64,000 bases of DNA from Aurelia coerulea (lineage: Eukaryota > Cnidaria > Scyphozoa > Semaeostomeae > Ulmaridae). The position numbers were made by a program, and so were the translations under genes. The notes under the pieces were generated by a model, which ran no database searches, was not told where the DNA came from, and worked only from the letters and a program-made list of their open reading frames with translations. The stretch is taken from assembly GCA_039566865.1 (NCBI GenBank), contig CM076943.1, positions 34,418,663 through 34,482,662 of the forward strand, written 5' to 3'. This document shows, in pieces, positions 33,216 through 44,578 of this stretch (within the stretch, counting starts at the first letter, position 1; every line of letters starts with the position of its first letter).

Positions 33216-34447
33216 CTGGACTCTGTTTGAGGCTGAAGTGCTGTGAGGCACAGACATGTGTCTATAAGACTGGTGCACTCTGTTCGAGGCTGAGGTGCTG
33301 TGGGGCACAGAGACATGTGTCTATTTACTGTTGATAATACTGCAGCACTGTGTTCGAGGCTGAGGTGCTGTGAGGCACAGACACACGTGTCTATTGGCTG
33401 TTGATAATACTGATGCACTCTGTTTGAGGCTGAGGTGCTGTGAGGCACAGACACACGTGTCTATTGGCTGTTGATAATACTGATGCACTCCGTTCGAAGC
33501 TGAGGTGCTGTGAGGCACAGACAGATGTTTCTATTGGCTGTTGATAATACTGGTGCACTCTGTTCGAAGCTGAGGTGCTGTGAGGCACAGACACATGTGT
33601 CTATTGGCTGTTGATAATACTGGTGCACTCTGTTCGAGGCTGAGGTGCTGTGAGGCACAGACACATGTGTCTATTGGCTGTTGATAATACTGGTGCACTC
33701 TGTTCGAGGCTGAGGTGCTGTGAGGCACAGACACATGTATCTATTGGCTGTTGATAATACTGCTGCACTCTGTTCGAGGCTGAGGTGCTGTGAGGCACAG
33801 ACACATGTGTCTATTGGCTGTTGATAATACTGGTGCACTCTGTTCGAGGCTGAGGTGCTGTGAGGCACAGACACATGTGTCTATTGGCTGTTGATAATAC
33901 TGGTGCACTCTGTTCGAGGCTGAGGTGCTGTGGGGCACAGACACATGTGTCTATTGGCTGTTGATAATACTGGTGCACTCTGTTCGAGGCTGAGGTGCTG
34001 TGAGGCACAGACACATGTGTCTATTGGCTGTTGATAATACTGGTGCACTCTGTTCGAGGCTGAGGTGCTGTGAGGCACAGACACATGTGTCTATTGGCTG
34101 TTGATAATACTGGTGCACTCTGTTCGAGGCTGAGGTGCTGTGAGGCACAGACACATGTGTCTATTGGCTGTTGATAATACTGGTGCACTCTGTTTGAGGC
34201 TGAGGTGCTGTGAGGCACAGACACATGTGTCTATTGGCTGTTGATAATACTGATGCACTCTGTTTGAGGCTGAGGTGCTGTGAGGCACAGACACACGTGT
34301 CTATTGGCTGTTGATAATACTGATGCACTCTGTTTGAGGCTGAGGTGCTGTGAGGCACAGACACATGTGTCTATTTACTGTTGATAATAGTGATGCACTG
34401 TCTTCGAAGCTGAGGTGCTGTAAGGCACAGGCACATGTGTCTATTTC
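33216..34447. repeat. 70-bp satellite, about 18 copies
   Basis: The unit includes TGTTGATAATACTGGTGCAC, TCTGTTCGAGGCTGAGGTGC, TGTGAGGCACA and the 12-bp palindrome GACACATGTGTC, and CTATTGGC joins units. Spacing is exactly 70 bp for about 16 copies; the outer copies are shorter or more diverged. Because 70 is not a multiple of three, the minus-strand frames that repeat every 70 bp are not a conserved protein. It lies between the Rep-helicase stop and the 3' terminus. Confidence 0.92.
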
Positions 34448-34866
34448 AGGTTCAAAGGAGTTGATTTGAAGTGATAGGGAGTGTTTCACGGCGATCCCCT
34501 GTTGTAATGCAGATCAGCATTACTTTGTATTGTCCCTGCAAACATGCAGCATTTTGAGTGCAATCAAGGATTTCTGGCGGGAGAAACTGCCGTGATTGCA
34601 CAATTGATCTGGCTTACCTCGAGCAAATTGCCTATTTTCCAGAAAGAGAAGTTTGAGTTTTGCTATGAATTGTATATATAACACCTTATGATAAAAAAAT
34701 TTACCTTCGTGTGGCTGGAGTGTTGTATTTAAATGTCGAACGCTTGTAGAAGTTGATCTAAAAGTATTTTGATAGAATGTGGAAGGTAGCTGTTTTTAAG
34801 CAGCAGATTTAATTCTTTTTTGTTGAAGTGTGTATTATACTTAGCTGGCAAGTAACTGGTAAGTTT

Positions 34867-37800
34867 TCACAGGAGAACCTCTGGGTAGACAATGTTTCGG
34901 GTGTGTGATCCATCCTGTGTGACAACTTTGATGCCATCTAGTGAGGTTGCTCTCGAAAAGGCGACGTATAGCTGACCATGGCTGAATACGTCTTGGGGTA
35001 GGTATACACCAACACATTCCAAAGACTGTCCTGAAAAGGAAAGTTTGTTTGGTTCAATTAAGCTGTTACTACAAAGAAGTGTAAAGATTTTGTGATAGTG
35101 AAGACTTTCTGAGGTGGTACCATTAGAAAGCTTGGTATTGTTCTTTGAATGTTATCCTAATTGTGAATAATGCCTTGCAAATGGAAAATGTAAAGATCGG
35201 AATGAGGAGTCGTTGTTGTTTTCCTATAATGATAATCAGTCGGTGGGAAGCAGGTTGTACAGATCTGATTAGAGAGAGGAAAACAACGTATATGTGCTCT
35301 ACTAAAACCACGTCGTGTCTCACATTCAGGATTCGGCCTTAATTGAAAAGCACATAAAGATATATCATATGTATAGTTTTTTTTCTCTTTTCTTTTTTGC
35401 AACCACCTCTAAGGGGACCATAATGGAAATAAGGTCAACTCGATCTTTTAATGCAATCCCTGCCTCTATGATAAGGGGTGTTTCTTATGTTACATTCAAT
35501 GTATTGTTTTGTAACTTGCGTATTTAAAATTTGTAAATTAGTCTGTAGTATTTATTAATTGTAAATATTTTAATTCTGTGGCGAATTCAAACATATATAC
35601 ATACATATGCAGAAAGTCATTACTACAGGGCCCCTACAGGGGAGTTGGGAAATGTTAGAAGTTTTGAAATATTCATACCTTGTGATTTGTTGATGGTCAA
35701 GCAGTAGGCCAATCGAATGGGGAATTGCGTCCTAGACAACTGACATGGCATGTTTTCATCCTGAGGTGCTAGGGTGATCCTTGGTATTAACACATAATGT
35801 CCACTGTATTGGTTTGCAATGATCTCAGCAGCTATTACATGGTCTTTCAGATCTCGAATGATTAGGCGAGTTCCATTGCAGAGGCCTTTCTTTGGATTGA
35901 GGTTTCTCAAGAGAATGACGGTGGCTCCAATCTGCAATGAAGAACAGTTGGAATTTACGAGGGTGACTTGAATAAGTTGATATTCCTGTGAGATAATTAT
36001 GATATGTTGTTTGTTGGTGGGGAAGGATTAAATTTGATGTTTCGTAGAAATCGGGAACTGGGAATGGTGGATATGTGCAATATTATATTGTTCCTCTGTA
36101 CTTTTCAATTTTTGTTTGTAAAAAAGCTTTTCAATTTGTACCTCGTTGTGTTGCTTTTATTGGAGCATAAATGACTTGAAATTGATAGATAAAGGATATG
36201 TGAAAGGAATGGTTTGTAATATTACAACTTACCTTCAACTCTAGTTTGTGTAGAGGCATTCCACTTGGAGTCATACTGTTGAGAAATTCCATCGTGTAGA
36301 CAGCTGCTTCATGCTCGTCATCAGTAACAACTTTGTCAACACTCAAGTATATTTTTTTGTTGCCTGGTAATCTTTGCAGCACAAGATCGTTGATGACATG
36401 CGAGTCTATGTTTTTTGGTGTCAGACAGCAGCGTTTGGCCATGTAGTGAGGGTCACCATTAGGGCCCTGTGGGAAGGTGGCATCAACCATTTCTTGCAGA
36501 GTGTTAGATGGAAGGTGGACTTCAGGTGGGAGGGTGATCTGGTCATTTTCATTGGAAGGTTCTCGTCCATCTCCAATTCTGAGCAGCCAATCAGCGAAAG
36601 CACGGTAGCGAATATCGCGAGTGGCTCTCATGTTGGTGACTAAATGAAACTGCTGAAAATGACGCCAAAGTAGAGAATTCTTCAAGGTGCTGTTTACAAT
36701 ATGCTCTCTGCTTGCCTTTGGTATAACTGGTAGAACCTGACGGAAATCGCCTCCTAGGAACATAAACTTTCCTCCAAACGGAGTATCCATCCGTGTTATG
36801 TCTCTGAGCAAACGGTCAACGGCTTTAAGTGCTAGTCCTGGAACCATTGAGGCCTCGTCCCATATGAAGACGGTTGTAGATGCAAGGTCTCGTGCTCTGT
36901 AGGTCTGGCGGCTGACGTTGCAAGTGGAATGTTCATGTAGCGGTATTGGAATTTGAAATGTGGAGTGGGCAGTTGCACCATCAATCAACAGGGTGGCAGC
37001 AATGCCTGAGTAGGCAACACATTTAACTTTGATTTCCATGCCTCTGAGAATGTGAACCAAGGCGTTGTAGAGGAATGTTTTTCCTGTGCCCCCTGAACCA
37101 TCGACAAAGAAACACCTGTTATCAGCTTGAGTGTTGAGCGCATGGAGAAATGAATCTGCGACATGGCGCTGGTCTGGGTTGAGCTGATGAAGCATTTCTT
37201 GTCCAAGGCGTTGTTCTTCTTCCACGTTGATCTGTGGAGCCTCATGGTCAGGAGGACGGAAATTATCTGGTATTTGTGGCAAATCAAACTCCTCATCTTG
37301 AATTGACTTGCCATGGCTTTGCAATTCGACATTAATGTAGAATAGGCAAAGATGCATGTGTCTGTCCGCAAATTGAATTGTGTTGTCATTGAGGCGACGT
37401 CGTTCAGCATGGAGTAGGTCTTCGGACATGGCTTCTTGGAAATCAGAAAACAACAGGCGTGGATCTGATGGACAGTTGAAAAGAAGAAGGGTAGCAAAGA
37501 GTGCACGCATCTGGCTGGGCATTTGCATCAAATTGGCTTCTTCTAAGCAGTGGTGCAACTCGTTGTCATCTTCCAGGAGGCCTAGTGCTCTGGCAGCATC
37601 TTTGAAACTGGGATATTCTTGGCCATTAACTGTCCGCAAAGCTTGGAAAGAAGCTGCACCTGGGCAATGAAGTAACATCAAGCGGAGAGAAAATCTTTCA
37701 GGTGTCGATGGCTGGACCTGGTAGATGCGGCCGATAATATTTTGACCACGTTGCCTAGTTTTCCATTTCTTTGCTCGTGGATCATACGTGTAGTGGTCTG

Positions 37801-40800
37801 GAATGTCATGGTATAGGTATTGTCTTGCATCTGGATGTGTTTCATTGAGTTGAAACCAGGCTGTTAAAGTTGTGTCTTGGTTGACCTGGAGTGCTCTTTC
37901 TTCCTGACCTTCATGGAAATAAACCATTTGCTGCAAGGGTAGGTGAATGGCGAGACGCTGGATGGAGTGGCTCATATCATGAAGTTTGTATTCGAATATT
38001 CTGTACACAGCTTCATGTGGGCCAACATAGCGTGCATTGAGAAATTCGAGGATCTCGTCATGGTGTAGTTGACCTTGGCGGATCTCTAGATGTGCATGGT
38101 CATATCCTTTGTGGATGTATTTGAAGATGTATTTGACGCTTTTGATGCTGGTGCAGACTTCAACGTTGATATGACAGTCGTATTTCTGCAACAGGAATGG
38201 ATTGTATGGTACAACAAAAGAGTCGTTTACTTCATGACCACGAACATTGGCAGTGAAACGGCCACGGCGTTGATATAATGGGTAGCCGTCAACGTTGTAT
38301 TGTGTTTCATTTACATGTAGTGGTTTTGGGTATCCTTTTTTACATTGGTTGTTTTCCATGCAGGGTGAGTTTGGATTGAGTTCACCACAGGGGCCATGAA
38401 CCATATGATTCTTCACCTTCTGATATAACTCTGGCTGTTGGTCAGGATCTGGTATTTCAGCAGAGACTAATCGGTCTACATCTGCGGGTGTCCTTGGTTT
38501 GTCATGATCTTCAAGGAAGAGGAGGAGGTGCATGTGTGGTAGGCCTCTCTTCTGAAACTCAATTGTGTTGACATGTGCAACTGCTCGTCCAAACAGATGC
38601 CTTTGTAATAAATCCTCTTTGATTGCTTTGATTTTTAATTGGAATACCCGGCATACGAGATCTGGCCTGTCTGCGGCTGTTTGGTGTGGCAGGAGGTGGT
38701 TTGTGATGTCGGGTGATTTTGGATTGACTGTAACAGTTATGAATAAATCAGGCTTCCCTTTTTTTCGTACGATGGCCATAGCATCTTGGTAATTCTGGTG
38801 CATATTGCGAGGGCTTCCAGTAAATGTGGATGGTAGGATGACAACACGTCCAACACCGAGATCATGTTGGTCTGCTTGTCTCCGGATATGGTCCATGAGT
38901 CCTTGGTAGCATTCGATTCGGAGTTGGTCTTGATGTGTGCGAATCCAATGCAGGACGTTGCCTTCGATCTTTGTCACTGCATCTACAAGATATTGATGAT
39001 ATAATTGGCCGCTGAGATGTATTGTGGAGAAAGCGTCTCTAAATGTAATTCGAAAGGCATAGTATTGCAGGAGGGTAAGTCTCACGTGGGGATTTGGGTG
39101 GCCATGTTCATCTGTTTGGAGAAGGCCTGGCTGCCATCCACTTTCACCGTGGAAGAAAAGAATGGGGTATGTCATTGGATCGGTGTGTGGTGAAATGGCA
39201 CTGATTTTAATTGTTTGCCTTTCTTGTCGTGGATAGATGGCAATGTCCCTGTCGCTTGGATTGGGTGGTTCGCCTTCTTCTCCAATGTAAACAGCTGCGA
39301 TTTCTGTGGCACTTGGTTGGTCGTAGCGGCGGTCTCTGTCTCTTTTGTCTGGTATGATCATTCTGACTGGTTTTGGTTGTTCACCGCGGGCTGCTGCTTG
39401 TTCTCGTTGCTCCTGAATGACTTCACCCATGTATCTGAAATCGTGGGCATACGGGTTCACTGTCATCAGTTCATCCTGCAGTTGTTGTAATACATTTGGA
39501 CGAAGTTGGGCATTTTCTGGCAGCTGTAATCTTTCTTGGATGGCCTGCCTGGTGTTAAGGATGTACAGTTGGGCAAATTTTGGTGGCTGACCTGGTTGTG
39601 GTTCTGGTGGACTGGTTAAATGGTACGCTTGTCCATGGATTGTGACAACTCTAGGACCTCCTGCTGGATGTTGCACAATTGGAGCATTCCACGAAGCCAT
39701 TCCCAATGCAGAATTGTAAGTTCTGATGTGTGCTTTGAAGTGAGAAGAATCTGGGGAGTCACCTGAAAATAGTTGTTTGATGTTTTCTGATGGTTCGGCA
39801 ATGGGTGGCAAGCGAACTTTTCCTTTGCGGCAGCATTTTGTGTATTGGTTTCTAAATGTTTTCTCTTGGGGAAAGAAGGTGGCATTGCAGTGTGGGCATT
39901 GGCCAGACATCGGGCCTAAGGAATGCTGCTGTGGCAATTGCTGTGGCAATGGAGGTAGTTGCTGAGGGGCCTGCCTTTGTTGAACTTGGGGGGCAATTCT
40001 TCTTTGTGCTACGTTTGCTGGTCCTGCAGCTCCTCGCTGGATTGCTTGTTGTTGGGGCTGCTGTTGCAATCGGCGTCGACGTTGTTCTGCTCTTGCTAGC
40101 AGTCTCTCCTCGCGCTGTTGAAGTGGCTCGTGCCGCCTTTGTTCCATATCCAATTGCGCCATTGCAGCAAGTCTGGTAGCTCTCTGCTGGTCTGTTTCTG
40201 CCTGCCTTGCTTGGTTTTGTCTGCGCACTTGCGCTGCAAGCCGTGTGTTATGTTCAACCGGTTGCTCTCGAACTCTTCTTTCAGCCATTCTTATGGCGTT
40301 AGCCTGTAATCTATGGGCTCGTTGTTCTTCGGTCTCGGGTTGTATCTGTTGTGGAATTTGCACCAGTTGAACGTGAGCTTGCAACTGTTGGACAAAGAGA
40401 GTATTTTCCTGTAAATGCTGCATTTCTGGATTTGTTCGTATTGCTGTTATAGCTATGGTGGTTAATCTCTCGATGTATTGTTCTTCAGTTTCTGCAGCAA
40501 TTTGGTTTGCCTGAGGAAGGTGGGAAGCAGCGATTTGAAGTCCTTGTTGTTCGATAGTTCCGGTTCTACCACGGCGTCGGGGTCTTTGGTCGAATAGCAT
40601 AAGTCTGTCCATGTGTTGTTGCTCTGTTTCGTTTGGGTTTCTTGCTCTTCCACGGTGGATAATGGCAGTGTAAAAGCGAGCGTCTCGAATTAGTTGCTGC
40701 TGCCAAGTGGGCGGTGCTTGTCGTTGTAGTTGTTGTTGGAGAGCTTGCAACTCTTCGAGAGGAGGTAGCTGTGCTTGGTGCTGATGTCGAGGGACTTGTC

Positions 40801-40876
40801 TCCGCAAAGCTTCTCTTTCTCGTCTTCTTGCTTCTTCTCTGCGTCCGGTTAAAGTACGACGACGGGGTCTTGGCAT
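34867..40876 (-). CDS. Helitron Rep-helicase (RepHel), three exons
   Basis: The replicase of a rolling-circle transposon. Exons (minus strand) are 40876-36233, 35931-35679 and 35030-34867. Introns of 301 and 648 bp start GTAAGT and GTATGA and end GCAG and TCAG, phases 0 and 1, and the joined frame is open for about 1,686 residues. In order it shows an R/Q-rich N-terminus, a C-x2-C...CC zinc-like motif (about 328-348), the Rep HUH motif PHMHLL (about 780-785), two catalytic-type tyrosines in KYIFKYIHKG (about 916 and 920), and a PIF1-type helicase with Walker A GSGGTGKT (about 1260), Walker B WDEAS (about 1340), GGDFRQVLPVI, IGATVILLRNLNP, INKSQGQ and YVAFSRATS. By family knowledge, Rep nicks and joins DNA and the helicase unwinds it, in the nucleus. 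I chose the first ATG. A good acceptor (CTATTTCTAG) just upstream leaves room for a 5' exon. No disabling change was seen. Confidence 0.93.
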
Positions 40877-40935
40877 GTTTTGACAGTTCAAAGCTAGAAA
40901 TAGTTACATTAATTAGGAGTAGGGGAAGCTAGAAA

Positions 40936-41544
40936 CCCAGGGGGTACTCCCATTGGGGCATGATAGGGGGGTCCAATCATGGCAGGGGGTTAAAGGAGAA
41001 AATGTGAAGAAATACCCTCCAATGGAAGTATCTTTTTACAGAAGTCGCCAAATAGTAGGTCATGGAGTTAGAATAGGGTCATTTGGTAGCATCTAGTAAC
41101 GAAAATTTTATGCTGTTTTTCAAACTTGTCTATTGTAAAAACTGATTGAAGAAAGCAAGAAAAAATCAACATTCATTGATGATTATTGCTGCAACGACCA
41201 TATGCCATGCGGATGAGAAGGTATCATTTGCCACGTTACTTTAAAATATTTACAAGTTTTATATAAGAGTAGATAAAATACAACATATAAGGTAAAACAT
41301 GTAAAGGAAAAACACCCGTAATTACAGCGGCAGGGATAGCATTAAAAGGTGAAGATGACCTTAATTCCATAATATTCCCTTGGCGAATACGGAGTTGAAA
41401 TGTTATAACTGGCGAGGAATCTTAGATAGAATACCTGCAATTGGAAGTACATGTTTGAGAAAAAGGGCATTTGGTAGCCATTTCGTAAGACCCTCAAACC
41501 GACTGGATGCCCCTGTTTGGCCATGATGGGAATACCCCCGGGGG
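40936..41544. mobile_element. CCC-GGGGGTA-TCCCAT element
   Basis: The left end CCCAGGGGGTACTCCCAT is matched by the inverted right end CCCCCGGGGGTATTCCCATC. Near both ends, inner blocks have CATGA-GGGG or CATGGCC. No flanking duplication could be confirmed. It lies just upstream of the Rep-helicase first exon. Confidence 0.55.
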
Positions 41545-41809
41545 AAAGAAATTGGTGATGAGGACTGTAGAAATTTTAAGAGAAATCAAAGATATTTAAT
41601 GCTGTGTGGACGGTGCTGTTTTTTACAGATCTAGTGGCAGGGCGGTGGGTGGGTAATTCAGTCCTCTCTAGATATGATGAAGCTGATTTGAGAAAGAATG
41701 TTGGAAATTGGTCAAGTTATGTAATGCGGAAGATAAGTGTGGCATGTTGTTATGTATTTTAGTGCAAGTGACATATGTGAAATTAAGTGGTCATTTTTCT
41801 TTGTTTTAA

Positions 41810-42382
41810 CCCTATTTTGGTTGGGGGGCAAGTGTGCCCCCCCCCCTACTGGACTTTTTGTTATAACTCTGCCATGAGAACAATTACGCCCTTGAAAATT
41901 TCTGAGTTTTTGCTGCTACTTATTATGCAACGACTCAAGAAGTGTTATAAAATATTTTGACAAATGAGGGGGAGGGAGACAATTTTCCGGACCTGACTCT
42001 GTCAAAATCGTCAATTGTCAAATATTAATGTTTGCGAAAAAGGTAGCAAAATTGCATTATTTTGCAAAGATATTGTACATGGTAGTGCTCTTTGATGTAA
42101 TCTATTATAATTTTCATGTTTGGATGGGAATTATGCTCCAAATGGAATTTTATAGCATTTTTTCTGATTTTGACCGATTTTGCAACTTTTGTTGACCATG
42201 CTGACGGAAGCAATAATGGTGCCTAATTTTAGGTTAATTTTTATATTTTCATAAAGTACATGCCTGGTGCTATTAGTGCACAAAATTTGGTTGCTCTATC
42301 TATTTCCAGTCAAGAGTTAGGTAGGGGGTTCCCCCCCCCCCAACCAAAATAGGACGTGTCAGATAGCCCAACCACTATAGGG
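41810..42382. mobile_element. piggyBac-like MITE with TTAA target
   Basis: TTAA at 41806-41809 is followed by CCCTATTTTGGTTGG, and the right end is CCAACCACTATAGGG followed by TTAA at 42383-42386. TTAA duplication and CCCTA-type termini are hallmarks of piggyBac. A second inner CCAACCAAAATAGG near 42340 suggests a rearranged terminus. No transposase is present in 573 bp. Confidence 0.65.
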
Positions 42383-42386
42383 TTAA

Positions 42387-42671
42387 GTGGAAAAGAGTAG
42401 TTAAACATGCTTATTTCTATGTACAGAAAATGTTTATAATTGATGGGATAGAAGTAGAATTTGAGTAACTGTAGTGAAGGCGAAGGTGGAGTGGATGTAC
42501 TTTATTTTCTCGGTTTGAAATAAATCTTCAAATTGAAGAGGATAATTTGTCCTTTTCTGGCAAATATGTTGCGTGGATTTGAGAAGAATATGTTGTAATT
42601 TCAGGAGTGGTTGCTTCAAAGGTGGAGTTGGTATTGGGAAACTGTTTGTTGTTTGATACATGTATTCTTTT
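42387..42671 (-). other. Possible exonic or intronic sequence of Helitron B, unassigned
   Basis: The minus strand has threonine/serine-rich short frames (for example ATTPEITTYSSQIHATYL) resembling the style of the exon-like pieces at 43-46 kb. No clear splice donor was seen and no domain recognised. Confidence 0.2.
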
Positions 42672-43031
42672 ATGAGAAAGCGCGTATAAGAAACGGTAGG
42701 CTGAATTTTTCAAAAGTTAAGGAAGACCGTTACCAGAATTCAAAAGGTAAGAAGCGTTTTTAATTGAAAATTTTAATTTTCCCAGCGCGCTGAAAAATGT
42801 TTTCACACTGTACAATGATAGGAAATGTCTGGACATTATTTTGAGTGCGAATTATCTTTTTTACTTCTATTGATATGTTACAAAGTAATTTGGGAGCCCT
42901 TTTGACAAAGGTAAATGAACTCTTCATTTCCGGCATCAAAAATATAAGAAACGTGTAAGAAACATTTGGTAAGAAAATGAGCCAAATATTCAAGAAAGTA
43001 TGTAGCAGCCCCGGACCTTAGTTTCTTACAA
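42672..43031. mobile_element. TAAGAAAC-type MITE, copy in Helitron B
   Basis: It begins TATGAGAAAGCGCGTATAAG with GAAACGGTAGGCTG next, and ends CCGGACCTTAGTTTCTTACA. The interior matches the copies at 2.5-3.05 and 20.26-20.64 kb (for example GTGCGAATTAT and GGGAGCCCTTTT). Its end forms the left edge of the 690-bp tandem duplication. Confidence 0.7.
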
Positions 43032-43286
43032 AAAATATGTGTAGGGGAGTTTGGGACAGTATGTGGAATCATTTGTGAAACATATTGGAAGACGATGAAC
43101 ATGATTAAAGTTGAACTATTTTTGAGAAGTTAATGGATCAATCTTGAAAGGAGTAAAGGGAAAAGGGTGGCTGTTAAGCTTCAGATATGTTTTCTCATTG
43201 ATGTTTCTTATCGAACAGGGCATATGTCAACATCAGTTGCTTTAGACATCATGTAGAAGTAACGTAGTAAATCAACGGGAACATAC

Positions 43287-43684
43287 CTTGAAATATTGAG
43301 TATTTCTTTCAAATTTCTGAGAAATTCGTTGGATATATTTGGAAACTGTTGTAAAATCGAACACTTTTCTTGATCAATTGTTGGTATTGTGGTTCTGGGA
43401 AAGGAAGAGAGAATAATGTAATTGTGAATTGAAATAAGCGCAAGGCCGTAATGGAGTGAAGTAGTATACGCATTTTTGTTAAGAAGGTATGAATTTGAGC
43501 AAATAGTGGAAGTTCTTGAAGGTCATCTGGTTTCGATAGCTGGTCATCTGGTTTGGAGTGGTTGAAGATGATAAGCAAAGGCTTTCTGGAAGGAAGTAAA
43601 GAAAACGACTTGGCTTCATTTGTAGTTTGTGTAGCGGTATTCTCTTTGAGTAGAACATTGCATTGGTTAATTTCGTGGGTAACA
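43287..43684 (-). other. Exon-like segment upstream of Rep-helicase, copy 1
   Basis: The minus strand has an acceptor TTTTAATTGCAG before 43684, an internal acceptor TTCCTTTCCCAG before 43394 and a donor AAG-GTATGTTC after 43287. From 43684 a frame of over 100 codons is open (VTHEINQCNVLLKENTATQT onward) but stops before the donor. From 43394 another frame (TTIPTIDQEKCSILQQFP) is open to the donor. No domain was recognised. It could be an extra Helitron protein, untranslated exon or chance. Confidence 0.3.
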
Positions 43685-43915
43685 CTGCAATTAAAAGGGG
43701 ATTTATAGAACAAAAAATATGTGTAGGGGAGTTTGGGACAGTATGTGGAATCATTTGTGAAACATATTGGAAGACGATGAACATGATTAAAGTTGAACTA
43801 TTTTTGAGAAGTTAATGGATCAATCTTGAAAGGAGTAAACGGAAAAGGGTGGCTCTTAAGCTTCAGATATGTTTTCTCATTGATGTTTCTTATCGAACAG
43901 GGCATATGTCAACAT

Positions 43916-44088
43916 CAGAGACGTAGGAACCGGGGGGGCACTGGGGGCACGTGCCCCCCCCCCCCAAGATTTTGAAATAAACAAAGAAGTGCCCTTTTTA
44001 TTTTCAGGAATTGCCCCTTTAGCTTAATGTAAAAAGTGCCCTTGAAGTGTCGTGCCCCTCCAAGTTTGAGATGCTTCCTACGTCCCTG
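43916..44088. mobile_element. CAGAGACGTAGGAACC hAT-type MITE, TSD GTCAACAT
   Basis: The 173-bp insert has ends CAGAGACGTAGGAACC and GCTTCCTACGTCCCTG and an exact GTCAACAT duplication (43908-43915 and 44089-44096). Copy 1 of the surrounding tandem duplication is the empty site (CATATGTCAACATCAGTTGC near 43220). It is a close relative, inverted, of 19710-19877. Confidence 0.93.
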
Positions 44089-44149
44089 GTCAACATCAGT
44101 TGCTTTAGACATCATGTAGAAGTAACGTAGTAAATCAACGGGAACATAC

Positions 44150-44547
44150 CTTGAAATATTGAGTATTTCTTTCAAATTTCTGAGAAATTCGTTGGATATA
44201 TTTGGAAACTGTTGTAAAATCGAACACTTTTCTTGATCAATTGTTGGTATTGTGGTTCTGGGAAAGGAAGAGAGAATATGTAATTGTGAATTGAAAATAA
44301 GCGCAAGGCCGTAATGGAGTGAAGTAGTATACGCATTTTTGTTAAGAAGGTATGAATTTGAGCAAATAGTGGAAGTTCTTGAAGGTCATCTGGTTTCGAT
44401 AGCTGGTCATCTGGTTTGGAGTGGTTGAAGATGATAAGCAAAGGCTTTCTGGAAGGAAGTAAAGAAAACGACTTGGCTTCATTTGTAGTTTGTGTAGCGG
44501 TATTCTCTTTGAGTAGAACATTGCATTGGTTAATTTCGTGGGTAACA
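44150..44547 (-). other. Exon-like segment upstream of Rep-helicase, copy 2
   Basis: Duplicate of 43287-43684, keeping both acceptors and the GTATGTTC donor. Two single-base indels of opposite sign leave the long frame open overall. That is compatible with constraint but also with chance, given how few changes there are. Confidence 0.3.
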
Positions 44548-44578
44548 CTGCAATTAAAAGGGGATTTATAGAGTTTTA

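Larger units (their letters stand above)
43022..44573. repeat. Tandem duplication of a ~690-bp block
   Basis: Both copies run from AAAAAATATGTGTAGGGGAG to GGGGATTTATAGA. Copy 1 is about 43022-43710 and copy 2 about 43711-44573. Copy 2 is longer because a 173-bp hAT entered it at 43916. Small indels in the coding-like part come in compensating pairs. Confidence 0.85.

Noticed and set aside
33216..34447. CRISPR-like array
   Set aside because: The units are contiguous 70-bp tandem repeats without unique spacers, and the window is eukaryotic.
33119..34489. Series of ~67-codon minus-strand frames beginning MSVPHSTSASN every 70 bp
   Set aside because: They are one 70-bp satellite read in rotating frames. 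70 is not divisible by three, so no continuous repeat protein results.
36131..36232. C-terminal extension of the Rep-helicase exon 1 frame
   Set aside because: It runs into a canonical GTAAGT intron. The conserved helicase sequence resumes in phase at 35931.
36374..40932. Plus-strand frames opposite the Rep-helicase
   Set aside because: They lie antisense to a long gene with clear domains and show no motifs of their own.
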